From an uncultured Candidatus Melainabacteria bacterium (GTDB taxonomy: Bacteria; Cyanobacteriota; Vampirovibrionia; Gastranaerophilales; Gastranaerophilaceae): 64,000 bases of DNA. Of the stretch, positions 52,454-62,019 are shown piece after piece (positions within the stretch are counted from its first letter, which is position 1; each line of letters starts with the position of its first letter). The position numbers and the translations under genes were made by a program. The notes below the pieces were generated by a model, which did not search any database, was not told the origin of the DNA, and was given only the letters and a program-made list of their open reading frames with translations. Location: positions 62,001 to 126,000 of the forward strand of contig CAKVIN010000002.1 in NCBI GenBank assembly GCA_934754425.1, written 5' to 3'.

Positions 52454-54771
52454 CAACAGCAGCTGCCGAAAAAAAGACTACAAAATCAAAAAAAGAAAGA
52501 GCTTTGGTAATAGTCGAGTCTCCTGCAAAATCTAAGACTATCAAAAAGATTTTGGGTGACAGTTTTCAGATTGAAGCTAGTTATGGTCATGTAAGAAATC
52601 TTCCTGATAATGTTCTCGGGTTTGATGTTAATGATGATTTTAAACCAACATATGTTGTGATTCCGGAAAAGAAAAAAGTTGTAACAAAATTGAACGATTT
52701 GGCAAAGCGTTCTGATAAAGTTTTTCTAGCTTCCGACCCCGACCGTGAAGGAGAAGCTATTGCGTGGCACGTAAGAGCACTTTTAGATATTCCTGATGAT
52801 AGAGTTTATAGAATTGAGTTTAACGAAATTACTCCAAAGGCTGTAAAGTATGCAGTTGACCACCCTAGACAAATTGATATGGATAGAGTGCGTGCACAAC
52901 AAACAAGACAGATTTTGGATAAGCTAGTAGGTTATAAATTATCACCTGTATTATGGAAACAGCTTGGTAATTATAGACTTTCTGCCGGAAGAGTTCAGTC
53001 TGTAGCTTTACGTATGATTTGCGAAAGAGAAGAAGAAATCGAAGCATTCGTACCAAAAGAATATTGGTCAATTCATACAATTATGGACAAAGACGGTAAA
53101 CTTTTTGAAGCAGAAGTCAATAAATATAAGAATAAAAAAATCGAGATTAAAAACGAGGAAGAAGCAAACAAGATTAAAGAATTTTTGTTGAATCCTGAAA
53201 CAGAATTTACTGTAGATAAAGTAACAAAAAAAGAAACAAAGAGAAAACCAACTGCACCATTTATAACTTCAACATTACAACGAGCAGCAAGTTCAAAATT
53301 GGGCTTTGGAGTTTCTAAAACAATGCAGGTTGCTCAAAAGCTTTATGAAGGTATTGAAATTGACGGCACTCCGGTTGGTTTGATTACATATATGAGAACA
53401 GACTCTGTAAGAATTTCAGATGATGCTCACGAAATGGCTAAGAAATTTATTACAGATAATTATGGTGAGAAATATTATCCTTCAACTACAAATGTTTATG
53501 TAAAAGGGAAACAGAATGTTCAAGATGCACACGAAGCAATTAGGCCTTCTTATCCGGATAGAACACCTGAAAGTATAAAAAAATATTTGACTCCTGATCA
53601 ATATAAATTATATAAATTAATCTGGGATAAATTTATGTCATCTCAAATGGCTCCTGCAGAAATCGCAAATAAGACTATTGACATTAAAGCCGGTGATTAC
53701 AATCTTAAAGCCGGAACCAGCAAAATTTTATTTGATGGTTTTTTAAAGCTTTATAATGATGCTGAAGAAGATGATAAAGAAGCTGATGCAAAAATTCCTG
53801 ATTTAGAACAAGGTGATAAGGTTAAATGTAAAGAAATCAAACCTAAACAACATTTTACGCAACCGCCTCCACGTTATAATGAAGCTTCTTTGGTTAAAGC
53901 TTTGGAAGAACACGGAATAGGTCGTCCGTCCACTTATGCTACGATTATTACTGTTATTCAAACTAGAAAATATGTAGAAAAAAGGGATAAGGCACTTGTT
54001 CCAACTTTATTAGGCAGAACAGTTTGTAAACAACTTGTTGACCAGTTTGCTAATATAATGGACTACAAATTTACTGCCGGCATGGAAGAAAAACTTGACC
54101 TTATTGCTGAAAATAAAGCTGTATGGAATGTTGTTTTAAAAGAATTTTATACTCCATTTATGGAGGTTGTTAATTCCGTAATGAAAACAGCACAAAGAGT
54201 TGTTATAGAAAGTGACAAAAAATGTCCAAAATGCGGTAAAGTTATGCTTGTAAAGACAAGTCGTTTTGGAACTCAATTTTTAGGTTGTTCAGGATATCCG
54301 GAGTGTAAAACTATTATTAACATTAATGACAGTGTGGAATTAGATAGTGTTAATGATGAAAATAAGCCACAAGAAGTTGTAAACGAAAAGTGTGAAAAAT
54401 GTGGCGGCGAAATGATTATGAAAATTGGACCTTATGGTAAGTACTTAGAATGTAAAGAATGTAAAAACCGCAAAAAATACGTTCGGTCAACCGGTGTAAA
54501 ATGTCCAAAATGTGGTGAAGGTACAATTATAGAAAAAAAATCTAAATACGGTAAAATCTTTTTCGGTTGTAATCGTTATCCGGAATGTTCTTATGCACTT
54601 TGGGATGAACCAACCGGAAATACATGTCCGGAATGTGGAGAATTATTGTTAAAGAAAAATACAAAAAACGGTTTGTTCGAAGTTTGTTCAAACAAAACCT
54701 GTTCGTTTAAACGAGCTATAGAAGAACCTTCAGAAGCGGCTGATAATAATTCTTCTGCATCAGAAGAATAA
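52450..54771 (+). CDS. topA: DNA topoisomerase I
   Basis: 773 residues, bacterial type IA. TOPRIM IVESPAKSKT (21-30) and SDPDREGEA (95-103), catalytic Tyr in ITYMRTDSVR (Y314), HEAIRPS, GIGRPSTYATI, and a C-terminal tail with four Cys4 zinc motifs (CPKCGK, CEKCGG, CPKCGE, CPECGE). It relaxes negative supercoils. Its start overlaps the dprA stop (ATGA); a Lys-rich N-terminus precedes TOPRIM. A bidirectional terminator follows. Confidence 0.95.
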   Translation: MTTAAAEKKTTKSKKERALVIVESPAKSKTIKKILGDSFQIEASYGHVRNLPDNVLGFDVNDDFKPTYVVIPEKKKVVTKLNDLAKRSDKVFLASDPDREGEAIAWHVRALLDIPDDRVYRIEFNEITPKAVKYAVDHPRQIDMDRVRAQQTRQILDKLVGYKLSPVLWKQLGNYRLSAGRVQSVALRMICEREEEIEAFVPKEYWSIHTIMDKDGKLFEAEVNKYKNKKIEIKNEEEANKIKEFLLNPETEFTVDKVTKKETKRKPTAPFITSTLQRAASSKLGFGVSKTMQVAQKLYEGIEIDGTPVGLITYMRTDSVRISDDAHEMAKKFITDNYGEKYYPSTTNVYVKGKQNVQDAHEAIRPSYPDRTPESIKKYLTPDQYKLYKLIWDKFMSSQMAPAEIANKTIDIKAGDYNLKAGTSKILFDGFLKLYNDAEEDDKEADAKIPDLEQGDKVKCKEIKPKQHFTQPPPRYNEASLVKALEEHGIGRPSTYATIITVIQTRKYVEKRDKALVPTLLGRTVCKQLVDQFANIMDYKFTAGMEEKLDLIAENKAVWNVVLKEFYTPFMEVVNSVMKTAQRVVIESDKKCPKCGKVMLVKTSRFGTQFLGCSGYPECKTIININDSVELDSVNDENKPQEVVNEKCEKCGGEMIMKIGPYGKYLECKECKNRKKYVRSTGVKCPKCGEGTIIEKKSKYGKIFFGCNRYPECSYALWDEPTGNTCPECGELLLKKNTKNGLFEVCSNKTCSFKRAIEEPSEAADNNSSASEE

Positions 54772-54814
54772 ATATTCTTTCGTTGCTTTTAAGCTTAAGA
54801 ATAAAGAATTTTTA

Positions 54815-54857
54815 TAAAAAAAAACAAGTCCTCTTGTATAAGCGGACTTGTTCTTTT
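54815..54857. terminator. Bidirectional terminator between topA and the prepilin operon
   Basis: A-tract, ACAAGTCC (54824-54831) / GGACTTGT (54844-54851), then TCTTTT. Ends topA on the plus strand and the prepilin operon on the minus strand. Confidence 0.85.
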
Positions 54858-54873
54858 AAATTTTTTATCTATT

Positions 54874-55929
54874 CTAATGACGATATTCATCAATAATGAC
54901 GTCGCAAGATTCAACATCTTCAGTTGAACAATTTGTAGGCGAATCGCTTGCTACCGGCATCGGAGGAGCTAACGCATCCGAATCTTCCTCTGAGTCTTCA
55001 GGTGAAGGAGTGAGCGTAGAAAAATCTGGAAAATCTTTTACTATTAAACTGGATGTATTTAAAACAGCTCTTATTGCATCATTCATTGTAAATGGAACAT
55101 CAGGTGTAAAGTTATTAAGTACATTTACAGATGAACTATAAAAGCCCCAAGCTCTTGCTTTTGCTTGATAATAAGGTAATGATTGACGAGTTTGCACAAC
55201 TCTGCTTTCACTATCAAAATAACTTACTCTAGCGGTCATGATATTAATATCATACTCCGGAATACCAAGAGGACAAGTTAAACCATTTTCCAACAATGCA
55301 AATGCAAATACATCCGGCTCAATATTTGTTTTGGTACCGTTTGATTTTGTTTTTTCTGTATATACTATACTATTTGGACCTTTATCACCATTTATATCAA
55401 CATATACAAGATAAAATCTTAATCTTTTATTCGGATCACCATTTAAATTTCTATCAATAAGCCCTGAAATAAAATATTGCATTCCATTAGCAGTAGTAAA
55501 TTGAGCTAAACCTTGTCTTGCTGACACTGCTGCATCATCTGCTGTCGCACTCAAGGACACGTTTGTCGCTAATTCATTCGCAAGATTAGTTGCAGAGCAA
55601 GAAGTTGAAGACGTATTTATAAACGCAGTCAAGCCTTCACACAATCGTTGTGTACCTGTGTCATTTGCAGCCGAATGTCTTAAAGGAGTCACTACCCCTG
55701 TTTTTTTATCAACAATATCAATAAAAGGATTAAACTCGTTTATCATTGCATTATAAAACGCTTTTTGAATAGTCATTAATGCATTTGAATAAAAATACTT
55801 ATGAGCAGCTTTTTGTGCCGGCTTTATGTTAACCAATGCCATAGTAATACATACAGCAAGTATTGCTATAGCACAAAGGAGCTCTACTAAAGTAAATCCA
55901 TATTTATAACTTGTTTTTTTGTTCATCAT
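54874..55929 (-). CDS. Prepilin-like protein, last gene of the operon (351 aa)
   Basis: Class III-type leader cut expected at YG|FTLVE (Glu at +5), followed by a hydrophobic helix. The body has YVDINGDKGPN, the Asp/Asn-Gly loop common in pseudopilins, and an acidic Ser/Glu-rich stretch near the C-terminus (about 308-326). No clear ribosome binding site; starts at 55929 or 55926. Fifth gene of the operon beginning at 61069. Confidence 0.8.
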   Translation of the reverse strand: MMNKKTSYKYGFTLVELLCAIAILAVCITMALVNIKPAQKAAHKYFYSNALMTIQKAFYNAMINEFNPFIDIVDKKTGVVTPLRHSAANDTGTQRLCEGLTAFINTSSTSCSATNLANELATNVSLSATADDAAVSARQGLAQFTTANGMQYFISGLIDRNLNGDPNKRLRFYLVYVDINGDKGPNSIVYTEKTKSNGTKTNIEPDVFAFALLENGLTCPLGIPEYDINIMTARVSYFDSESRVVQTRQSLPYYQAKARAWGFYSSSVNVLNNFTPDVPFTMNDAIRAVLNTSSLIVKDFPDFSTLTPSPEDSEEDSDALAPPMPVASDSPTNCSTEDVESCDVIIDEYRH

Positions 55930-55957
55930 TCACGCAATCTTTGTTTAATTTTACATA

Positions 55958-56674
55958 CTATTTTTTGGTACTATCATCTTTTGTGGTATCCTTAGCCTTA
56001 TCATACCCCGCATCAATTCTTGCTTGAGAAGATTCAGGCTCTGCTTTGTTTCCAATATCTTTTTTAGTTAAATATTCGTGCTCAATAGTACCATTTGCTT
56101 CAACTCTACCATCTTGATAAACATTGATTGTAAATCTGTCCGGTTTCAAACATTTATCTTTATTATACAAGCAATTTGGACCTTTATCGCCATTCACATC
56201 AACATAGAGAGGATAAGCTGCTGAGCTATCTGCAAATGTTGTTACAGGGAAAATCCAAACAATACCGTCAGAAGTTGTCATAGTACCACTTGTTTCAGTA
56301 CCATCCATTTTATCCAATTTAATCTCTGTACAAGAAACATTAGAGGAACTATTCAATTTTGCCGCCATCAATTCGCAGAATTTCTTTTCAGCAGCACCTG
56401 CCGCATTTCCACCATAATTCTTGCCTTTATATTTAACTTTTTCAGTATTACCAAAGAATTGTGCAGCATCAGTATCATCTAATTCAGGATATAAATCTTC
56501 GTCATTAACCAACTCTGATACCATTCTTTCTGTCAAATAGTATGCTTTTCTAAACATCAATAGCTCTTGATTCGGTTTGGCATTAAAGACAGCAGGAACA
56601 AGAACTACCGCCAAAACACCGACTATCGCCGTAGCTACAACAATTTCTGATAAAGTGAATCCATTTTTCTTCAT
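55958..56674 (-). CDS. Prepilin-like protein (238 aa)
   Basis: Leader MKKNG|FTLSE with Glu at +5 and a hydrophobic helix (about 6-26). YPLYVDVNGDKGPN marks the pseudopilin Ca-site-like loop, followed by a charged C-terminus. GAAAGG ribosome binding site. Fourth gene of the operon, separated from its neighbours by 24 and 28 bases. Confidence 0.82.
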   Translation of the reverse strand: MKKNGFTLSEIVVATAIVGVLAVVLVPAVFNAKPNQELLMFRKAYYLTERMVSELVNDEDLYPELDDTDAAQFFGNTEKVKYKGKNYGGNAAGAAEKKFCELMAAKLNSSSNVSCTEIKLDKMDGTETSGTMTTSDGIVWIFPVTTFADSSAAYPLYVDVNGDKGPNCLYNKDKCLKPDRFTINVYQDGRVEANGTIEHEYLTKKDIGNKAEPESSQARIDAGYDKAKDTTKDDSTKK

Positions 56675-56698
56675 TATATGTTTACCTTTCTGTTTTTA

Positions 56699-58792
56699 TT
56701 ACCAAGATATAATTATAACGCCCCTATTTCCTGCTTTAGCAGCATGAGTTGTTATATTTTCTTTCATAGTACATAATTTATCCGGATTGACTTCATAATC
56801 AAGATTTCTTTTCACGGTTCTTCGATTATAATCATCCCAAACTGAGCTTTTCAATGAATATCTACCCCTTGGCGCTGTGCAAGTGTCGATAATTTCGGTA
56901 CCATTACCACCCTTACCGAAACCGGCTTCAATCATGACGGGGTTCAATATTTTGGTGAATACATTTGCGTATCTAAATTCAGATTCTCCGCCTTCGTTCA
57001 CAACTTTATATTCCGAAGGTAATTTATCACTAACAGTACCATCGTCATTCAAATAATCAAAACCTGATTTAAAATGAGAAGTCCTACCGATATCATAAGT
57101 ACCACCTTCAGCTTTCATAGTAAACGAACCACCATTACAAACAAGAGTAGTTGCTAAAGCTTCATGCATACTGTTAAGTTGAGCCGGTGTCAAACTACCA
57201 TTGCTTACTGCAGCACCGCCTTGAGGAATGTTAAACACGCAATCACCATCTAAATGTGGAACATACGCAACAGTAGTGCTTGCACCTTTACCACCGTTTC
57301 CAAGCTCATAATTACGAACTTTCAAAATAGTTTCAGCCGTTAATGTTGGAATTTGATTAGAAGATAAACTTCCGCCCATTCCGTAATCGCTATATTGCCT
57401 ATTGAACCAAGTCTTGAAAGCACTATCAATTGCAATACCACTACCATCAGTACCATTAAGTTCATTTTCGTCACTATTTTCATTAGCTCTAATTATAGAA
57501 AATCTGGCATAAGGACCGTTTCCTTCAAAAACCTCAAATCTGCCACCTTTTCCGCCGGTTGGCAAAGTTTTGTTTGTAAAACAAACACCATATGCGCAAA
57601 TCGTATCATAGCTTAGAACATCATGGCCTTGTTTTCCAACATTCTTATCTGCCGGTTCTTTAAATTCTTTTGTAATTGGACCACTCTGCCATACTCTTGG
57701 AGCACTACCCATAACAGATTTTATACCCCAAACGTGTGCATAGTTTGAAATATCACCCCCACTTATACCTTCATAACCAATAAGGGATGTCAAATATCTT
57801 TCAATCTGGGAATCTCGTACTTCATTTTTTATCATACTTGTTCCACTTTTAGACCAGCCGACAAAATCTATCAAGCCTCTTAAGTATAAACCATAACCTT
57901 TACCGCCTTTACCACCATATGATTTCATATCAATAGTGTTATAAGAATCAACTTCTGTCATGGAACCAGATATATGATATGTATCCATAAGATAATATGC
58001 AAGTTGATCAAATGCTAAAGTAAAATAATTATCTGATATTTCATCAACCAAAAAATGACATTCATAGCCATTTTCTGACCTACAATCAGGACTCGCAGCT
58101 CTTCCCTTTAAATGTTGGACCTCATCTGCAACTTGTTGCGCAACTCTTTGCTCTGTTGCATATCTAACTCTTCTACAAGTTAAATCTTCACCGGAAGGTT
58201 CGTCGAAATGCAAATACTTCCAATCATAATAATTTTCGTATGCACATTCACCCTCATATTTAAATCTATATTTAATATTTTCATCAATTACCGGCATTTT
58301 TTCCTTTTTGACATCTCCGCCATCACCAGCATCAGTACCTTCTTTTACGATTGTGAATGGCATACCTTTTAACATATATTTGAATTGAGCCGGAGAAAAT
58401 TTTCTTATACCCTTTTCATCACCATAATACCCTCTATCTCTAGGGGCACCATCAATTCTAAATCCGGTATTAGCGGTTTCTTCTGTTTCAGAAACATTAC
58501 TAAAATCAAATCCGCCGGCACCAGAGCCAACTAATTGGACTTTGTATAAACCAATTTTTCTAGGCGGTGTAAAAGAACAACCGTCACCACTATCAATAAG
58601 TCGATGTGAGTTGTAGATTTCATATCTATTGCCATAACAAACATACATTCCGTGTCTTACTTTTGATGGAAGGTTTTTTGCTCTTTTTGTTATCAATGGA
58701 GTTGCCGCAGCCAAAATTAATGATATAAAGATAAAAAATACCATCAATTCTATTAATGTAAAACCTTTTTTTGTATTGTTATTATGAAACAT
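56699..58792 (-). CDS. Giant prepilin-like protein with glycine-rich insert (697 aa)
   Basis: Leader KKG|FTLIE, hydrophobic helix, then HGMYVC and CSFTPPRKIGLYKVQLVGSG, followed by a glycine-rich, beta-type region (about 90-690) with repeated GGKG and GGSG loops, and a C-terminal NRGVIIISW. The block before and the ending after the insert are shared with the 581- and 166-residue proteins of the same operon. Far larger than normal pilins (about 150-250). Possibly an adhesive or tip subunit (inference). Ribosome binding site GAGG. Confidence 0.82.
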   Translation of the reverse strand: MFHNNNTKKGFTLIELMVFFIFISLILAAATPLITKRAKNLPSKVRHGMYVCYGNRYEIYNSHRLIDSGDGCSFTPPRKIGLYKVQLVGSGAGGFDFSNVSETEETANTGFRIDGAPRDRGYYGDEKGIRKFSPAQFKYMLKGMPFTIVKEGTDAGDGGDVKKEKMPVIDENIKYRFKYEGECAYENYYDWKYLHFDEPSGEDLTCRRVRYATEQRVAQQVADEVQHLKGRAASPDCRSENGYECHFLVDEISDNYFTLAFDQLAYYLMDTYHISGSMTEVDSYNTIDMKSYGGKGGKGYGLYLRGLIDFVGWSKSGTSMIKNEVRDSQIERYLTSLIGYEGISGGDISNYAHVWGIKSVMGSAPRVWQSGPITKEFKEPADKNVGKQGHDVLSYDTICAYGVCFTNKTLPTGGKGGRFEVFEGNGPYARFSIIRANENSDENELNGTDGSGIAIDSAFKTWFNRQYSDYGMGGSLSSNQIPTLTAETILKVRNYELGNGGKGASTTVAYVPHLDGDCVFNIPQGGAAVSNGSLTPAQLNSMHEALATTLVCNGGSFTMKAEGGTYDIGRTSHFKSGFDYLNDDGTVSDKLPSEYKVVNEGGESEFRYANVFTKILNPVMIEAGFGKGGNGTEIIDTCTAPRGRYSLKSSVWDDYNRRTVKRNLDYEVNPDKLCTMKENITTHAAKAGNRGVIIISW

Positions 58793-58829
58793 TAGAAATC
58801 CTCTTTATTCTGCTATTTTTCCAATTATT

Positions 58830-59330
58830 CTACCAGCCTATAAAAACACCCGATAAAACGGTACCGCCGGTATACATTTCAACTCCTGACGAGTATAAGG
58901 AATTAAAATAATCCCTCACTTCAGAACAAACTTCTTCATCCAAATGCAAAGTCATAGTTTCATACGGGTCAAAAGAAGTGATTTGTACATCAGTTCCAAC
59001 ATTAAATGTCAATTGCTTATTAATATTTGGTTCATACCCTCTATAACATTTATTGCGTGTAGAATTAACCGCAACTACGTTAAAGAAAGACGCACCAACC
59101 GGTGGGTTGAATTTACAACTCGTAACACTCGTATAAGGGGTTTCAATACCATCTTTATTGTATTTTTCCCAATACGTACCTCTGTAAACACATTCATAAT
59201 ATCCATGAATGTTTTCTTGTACTTTGGTTTTTGGCTTCACAGTTATTACTTTTGTAGCTACCGCAAAAAGTATAGAAATAATAGCCATTACAACAAGTGC
59301 TTCAACAAGTGAGAATCCTTTTTTTACCAT
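58830..59330 (-). CDS. Mini prepilin of the same family (166 aa)
   Basis: Leader MVKKG|FSLVE with a hydrophobic helix, HGYYEC, CKFNPPVGASFFNVVAVN, and a C-terminal GVFIGW. It is the short version of the two giant neighbours, lacking their glycine-rich insert, so it may show the minimal core fold. It starts within the stop region of the upstream gene (7-base overlap), hence translational coupling. Confidence 0.82.
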   Translation of the reverse strand: MVKKGFSLVEALVVMAIISILFAVATKVITVKPKTKVQENIHGYYECVYRGTYWEKYNKDGIETPYTSVTSCKFNPPVGASFFNVVAVNSTRNKCYRGYEPNINKQLTFNVGTDVQITSFDPYETMTLHLDEEVCSEVRDYFNSLYSSGVEMYTGGTVLSGVFIGW

Positions 59331-61069
59331 GAGATTACTACACCTCCTCGATTACCTGGGGTATTTCTTTGACCACAAAATTCTTTAGTTGTAATTTGAC
59401 CATCAAAACATCTTTTTGGAACAGTGATAAGTTCTCCTCTAGCAGAAAGAGCTGGATCATAATTGCCTGTCGGCACCTCATCATTCCAGTAGAATTGATA
59501 ATTATCAGAATAATATGACATTCTAGTGTAAAGCCCATGAGAACCCGCTCCAGAAAGACCAGGTATTAAACTTGGCTGAGAATTAATATAACTTGTATAT
59601 CCCATGTTATTTGCCAACATGAGTTCAGGTTTTTGAGCTTGAAAAGCATCCGGATAATATTTTCTTGGGAATGGCATATCTTTATCTCTCTCAACCTCTA
59701 ATGTTTCTTCAGTAACTCCGGAATCTTCTCCTGAAGTAGCACTAACAAATTCTTTCCAATCACCGGCGCTTGTTCGAGTCGAAATTTGAGAAACATTACG
59801 ACCAACAGTATGATTATCAAAAGCTGGCACCATTTTAATTTCGTTACTTGGCATTTTTTCTGTTATAACTCTTGTAACATTCCCAGGTTTACCTGCCAAT
59901 CCAAATTTTGCATTTATAGCATTGGTTCTATAAGAATATCCTATACGTTCTGGAAAACGTGTTATTTTTCCAATAATTACAGGCTTGCCATCCAGATTAT
60001 TACATCCAGTACCACCTTTCTGTCCATTTATAAACATCGCAGTTGTTACATCACCTGCACTATACTTACCAACAAAGTCATTTTTTTCTATAAACTTACT
60101 TGCACCATGTTCCAATGTCAGATATTGTGATGCTCCATTTTTACCATTTATTGGTCTACCAGTTCCATCAATTTTACCATCAGTACCACTTTCAGTTGCT
60201 TTAATCGAAAATGTTTTTCCACCAACAGTCAACGCAGTCCTTTCTTGCGAAATATCGTATTTCACATTAACATTTTTTGTTACAACCTCTCCAGTCTTGT
60301 TCCATTGAGAATCTAATACTGTACTTATAATATAAGGCATTCCGTCACCCGAATTTCCACCCTTAGCTTCAAATTTTTCTATACACTTGACAGGACAGGT
60401 TTTTGAATCAAGCGGAGTGCATAAATTCTTACAATCAGTGTAATCAGGAGATGATTTTGAAAAAGATTTCAACCTAACATTACAAGCAGCTTCTCCAGAA
60501 GAGCCAATTGGTGGAATTACAGTATATTTTACAACATGTCCATCCTTCCATATAGAAGACCATTTGCCTCTAACCCAATTAGGAACTTTTTCTTTATCAT
60601 TAATTGTACTTGCAAAGTTTTCATCCGTTGGTATAAAACCTACGGCACCAGTACTAGCTTCTTCAATAGTCGGTCTTACAAGACCTTTTGCTCCCATACC
60701 ACCGGCACCTACGGCTTGGAGAACGTATGAATTTGCTTTTGGCAATCTTATAAAACACGCATTATCTCTTACGTAAGCAATAACTTTATCCGGATCCGCA
60801 TCATCAGCTGCCGGCTCATCACCAGCTTTTATAAGTTTTCCACCTTTATTTTCACCATTATCAGAAACCCAAGCTTGAACTTGATCATCTATCCACAAAC
60901 ATTCTATCGTTCCGTGTGGGGATTTAACCTTGCCAGGGGTCTTTTTGCCGGGAGCTATCAAAGGAATACTAAGAGCTCCAACCAAACCTATAATTACAAG
61001 TGTTATAAGGATTTCAGCCAATGTGAAACCTCTTGTCCAGCTTCTTCTTATTTTTTTAATAATTAGCAT
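59324..61069 (-). CDS. Giant prepilin-like protein with glycine-rich insert (581 aa)
   Basis: From the ATG at 61069 (GGAG ten bases upstream): 14-residue leader ending TRG|FTLAE, hydrophobic helix, HGTIEC, CFIRLPKANSYVLQAVGAGG, a Cys-containing section near 190-230, a long Gly-rich region, and a C-terminal NRGGVVISW. First gene of the operon, with its own promoter at 61121-61149. Longer GTG starts (61093) add nothing typical of a leader. Role as in the 697-residue relative. Confidence 0.82.
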   Translation of the reverse strand: MLIIKKIRRSWTRGFTLAEILITLVIIGLVGALSIPLIAPGKKTPGKVKSPHGTIECLWIDDQVQAWVSDNGENKGGKLIKAGDEPAADDADPDKVIAYVRDNACFIRLPKANSYVLQAVGAGGMGAKGLVRPTIEEASTGAVGFIPTDENFASTINDKEKVPNWVRGKWSSIWKDGHVVKYTVIPPIGSSGEAACNVRLKSFSKSSPDYTDCKNLCTPLDSKTCPVKCIEKFEAKGGNSGDGMPYIISTVLDSQWNKTGEVVTKNVNVKYDISQERTALTVGGKTFSIKATESGTDGKIDGTGRPINGKNGASQYLTLEHGASKFIEKNDFVGKYSAGDVTTAMFINGQKGGTGCNNLDGKPVIIGKITRFPERIGYSYRTNAINAKFGLAGKPGNVTRVITEKMPSNEIKMVPAFDNHTVGRNVSQISTRTSAGDWKEFVSATSGEDSGVTEETLEVERDKDMPFPRKYYPDAFQAQKPELMLANNMGYTSYINSQPSLIPGLSGAGSHGLYTRMSYYSDNYQFYWNDEVPTGNYDPALSARGELITVPKRCFDGQITTKEFCGQRNTPGNRGGVVISW

Positions 61070-61120
61070 ATAAAGATATCTCCAGTACGACACAATAATT
61101 ATATATTAGTGCTTAAATAT

Positions 61121-61149
61121 ATAATAACATATATACTCAAATTTGTAAA
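61121..61149 (-). promoter_or_regulatory. Promoter of the five-gene prepilin operon
   Basis: TTTACA (61149-61144), 17 bases, extended -10 TGT-TATTAT (hexamer 61126-61121). The leader is about 45 bases and carries GGAG. Confidence 0.65.
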
Positions 61150-61201
61150 CATGTAACACGCACATTATCAACATTAAATAGAATTCTTTTACATGTATCA
61201 T

Positions 61202-61240
61202 AAAAAAAAGAGAAAGACACGTAAAGCACCTTCCTCTTTT
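61202..61240 (-). terminator. Intrinsic terminator after the first prepilin gene
   Basis: On the minus strand AAAAGAGGAAGG pairs (with G-T wobbles) to the CTTTCTCTTTT arm over about 15 pairs, loop of five, then T8. It separates the 229-residue prepilin gene from the downstream operon. Confidence 0.78.
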
Positions 61241-61260
61241 ACACATTTTTATATTTATTT

Positions 61261-61950
61261 CTAGTATGTCATTTGCCAATTGTCGTTCAAAATCTTACCG
61301 AAGCAACCGTGAAGATTCTTGGCACCAGCTTGCAAGCAACCTTCCTTATATAGCGCTTCTCTTGTTGTTTTAGATAGTGGCAAATTATCTGCATAATTAG
61401 TTAAACTCGCAAGTTTATCATCAATTACACCATTATCATATACATACATTACAAACAAATCTCTACCCAAAATATTCGGTTTTTTCTGACCGTTTACGTC
61501 CACCAAAAACCATATATGACCATCATCTTCTTTACGAGGACAAATAGTAGCACCTTCTGCTAGTTGATAACAATTTTTTGAACCTTTTCCTTCCCAGCTT
61601 GCAGTTCTATTCATTTTAGTATATTTTTCTGCCATACAAGGAACAGCATTTGTTTCACATTTTTGGGTTACATTGAAATAAGTTTTCACAAAAGTTTTTA
61701 AAGCTTCTGTATCATTAAAACCGGCTTCTTTTAAATCAACAGAATTATTATCTGTCTTGTACATTGTTAAAGCCTGTGATAATTCACTATAAACCTTGTT
61801 TAACGCTGTAACATATGATTTTTTATCAAAGTTAGCCTTCAACCCCGGAAGTGTCATTGCTGCTATTAGTCCGACAATACCTAATGTTATCAAGACTTCA
61901 GCCAAAGTAAAACCTTTTTTAAACTTTACATTCTTTTTTCCAAAAATCAT
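61261..61950 (-). CDS. Prepilin-like protein, separate unit (229 aa)
   Basis: From the ATG at 61950 (GGAG six bases upstream): leader ending FKKG|FTLAE, helix VLITLGIVGLIAAMTLPGL, and WFLVDVNGQKKPNILGRD, the conserved loop also in two downstream genes. Several Cys (QKCETNAVPC, CYQLAEGATIC, CLQAGAKNLHGC) suggest disulfides. Own promoter (TTGTGC-N16-TATAAT) and terminator. Sized like a major pilin of a T4P/T2SS-type filament; could be the main fibre subunit (inference). Confidence 0.83.
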   Translation of the reverse strand: MIFGKKNVKFKKGFTLAEVLITLGIVGLIAAMTLPGLKANFDKKSYVTALNKVYSELSQALTMYKTDNNSVDLKEAGFNDTEALKTFVKTYFNVTQKCETNAVPCMAEKYTKMNRTASWEGKGSKNCYQLAEGATICPRKEDDGHIWFLVDVNGQKKPNILGRDLFVMYVYDNGVIDDKLASLTNYADNLPLSKTTREALYKEGCLQAGAKNLHGCFGKILNDNWQMTY

Positions 61951-61988
61951 AAAACTCTCCATAATAAATTAGTTATACATACATTTTT

Positions 61989-62016
61989 ATTATAACATAT
62001 ATAACAAAAAGCACAA
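61989..62016 (-). promoter_or_regulatory. Promoter of the 229-residue prepilin gene
   Basis: TTGTGC (62016-62011), 16 bases, extended -10 TGT-TATAAT (hexamer 61994-61989). Confidence 0.65.
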
Positions 62017-62019
62017 GAG

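Noticed and set aside
59786..60308. Plus-strand frames opposite the 581-residue prepilin
   Set aside because: Shadows of a long, well-supported minus-strand gene with prepilin leader; Ser/Thr/Phe-rich composition typical of antisense frames.
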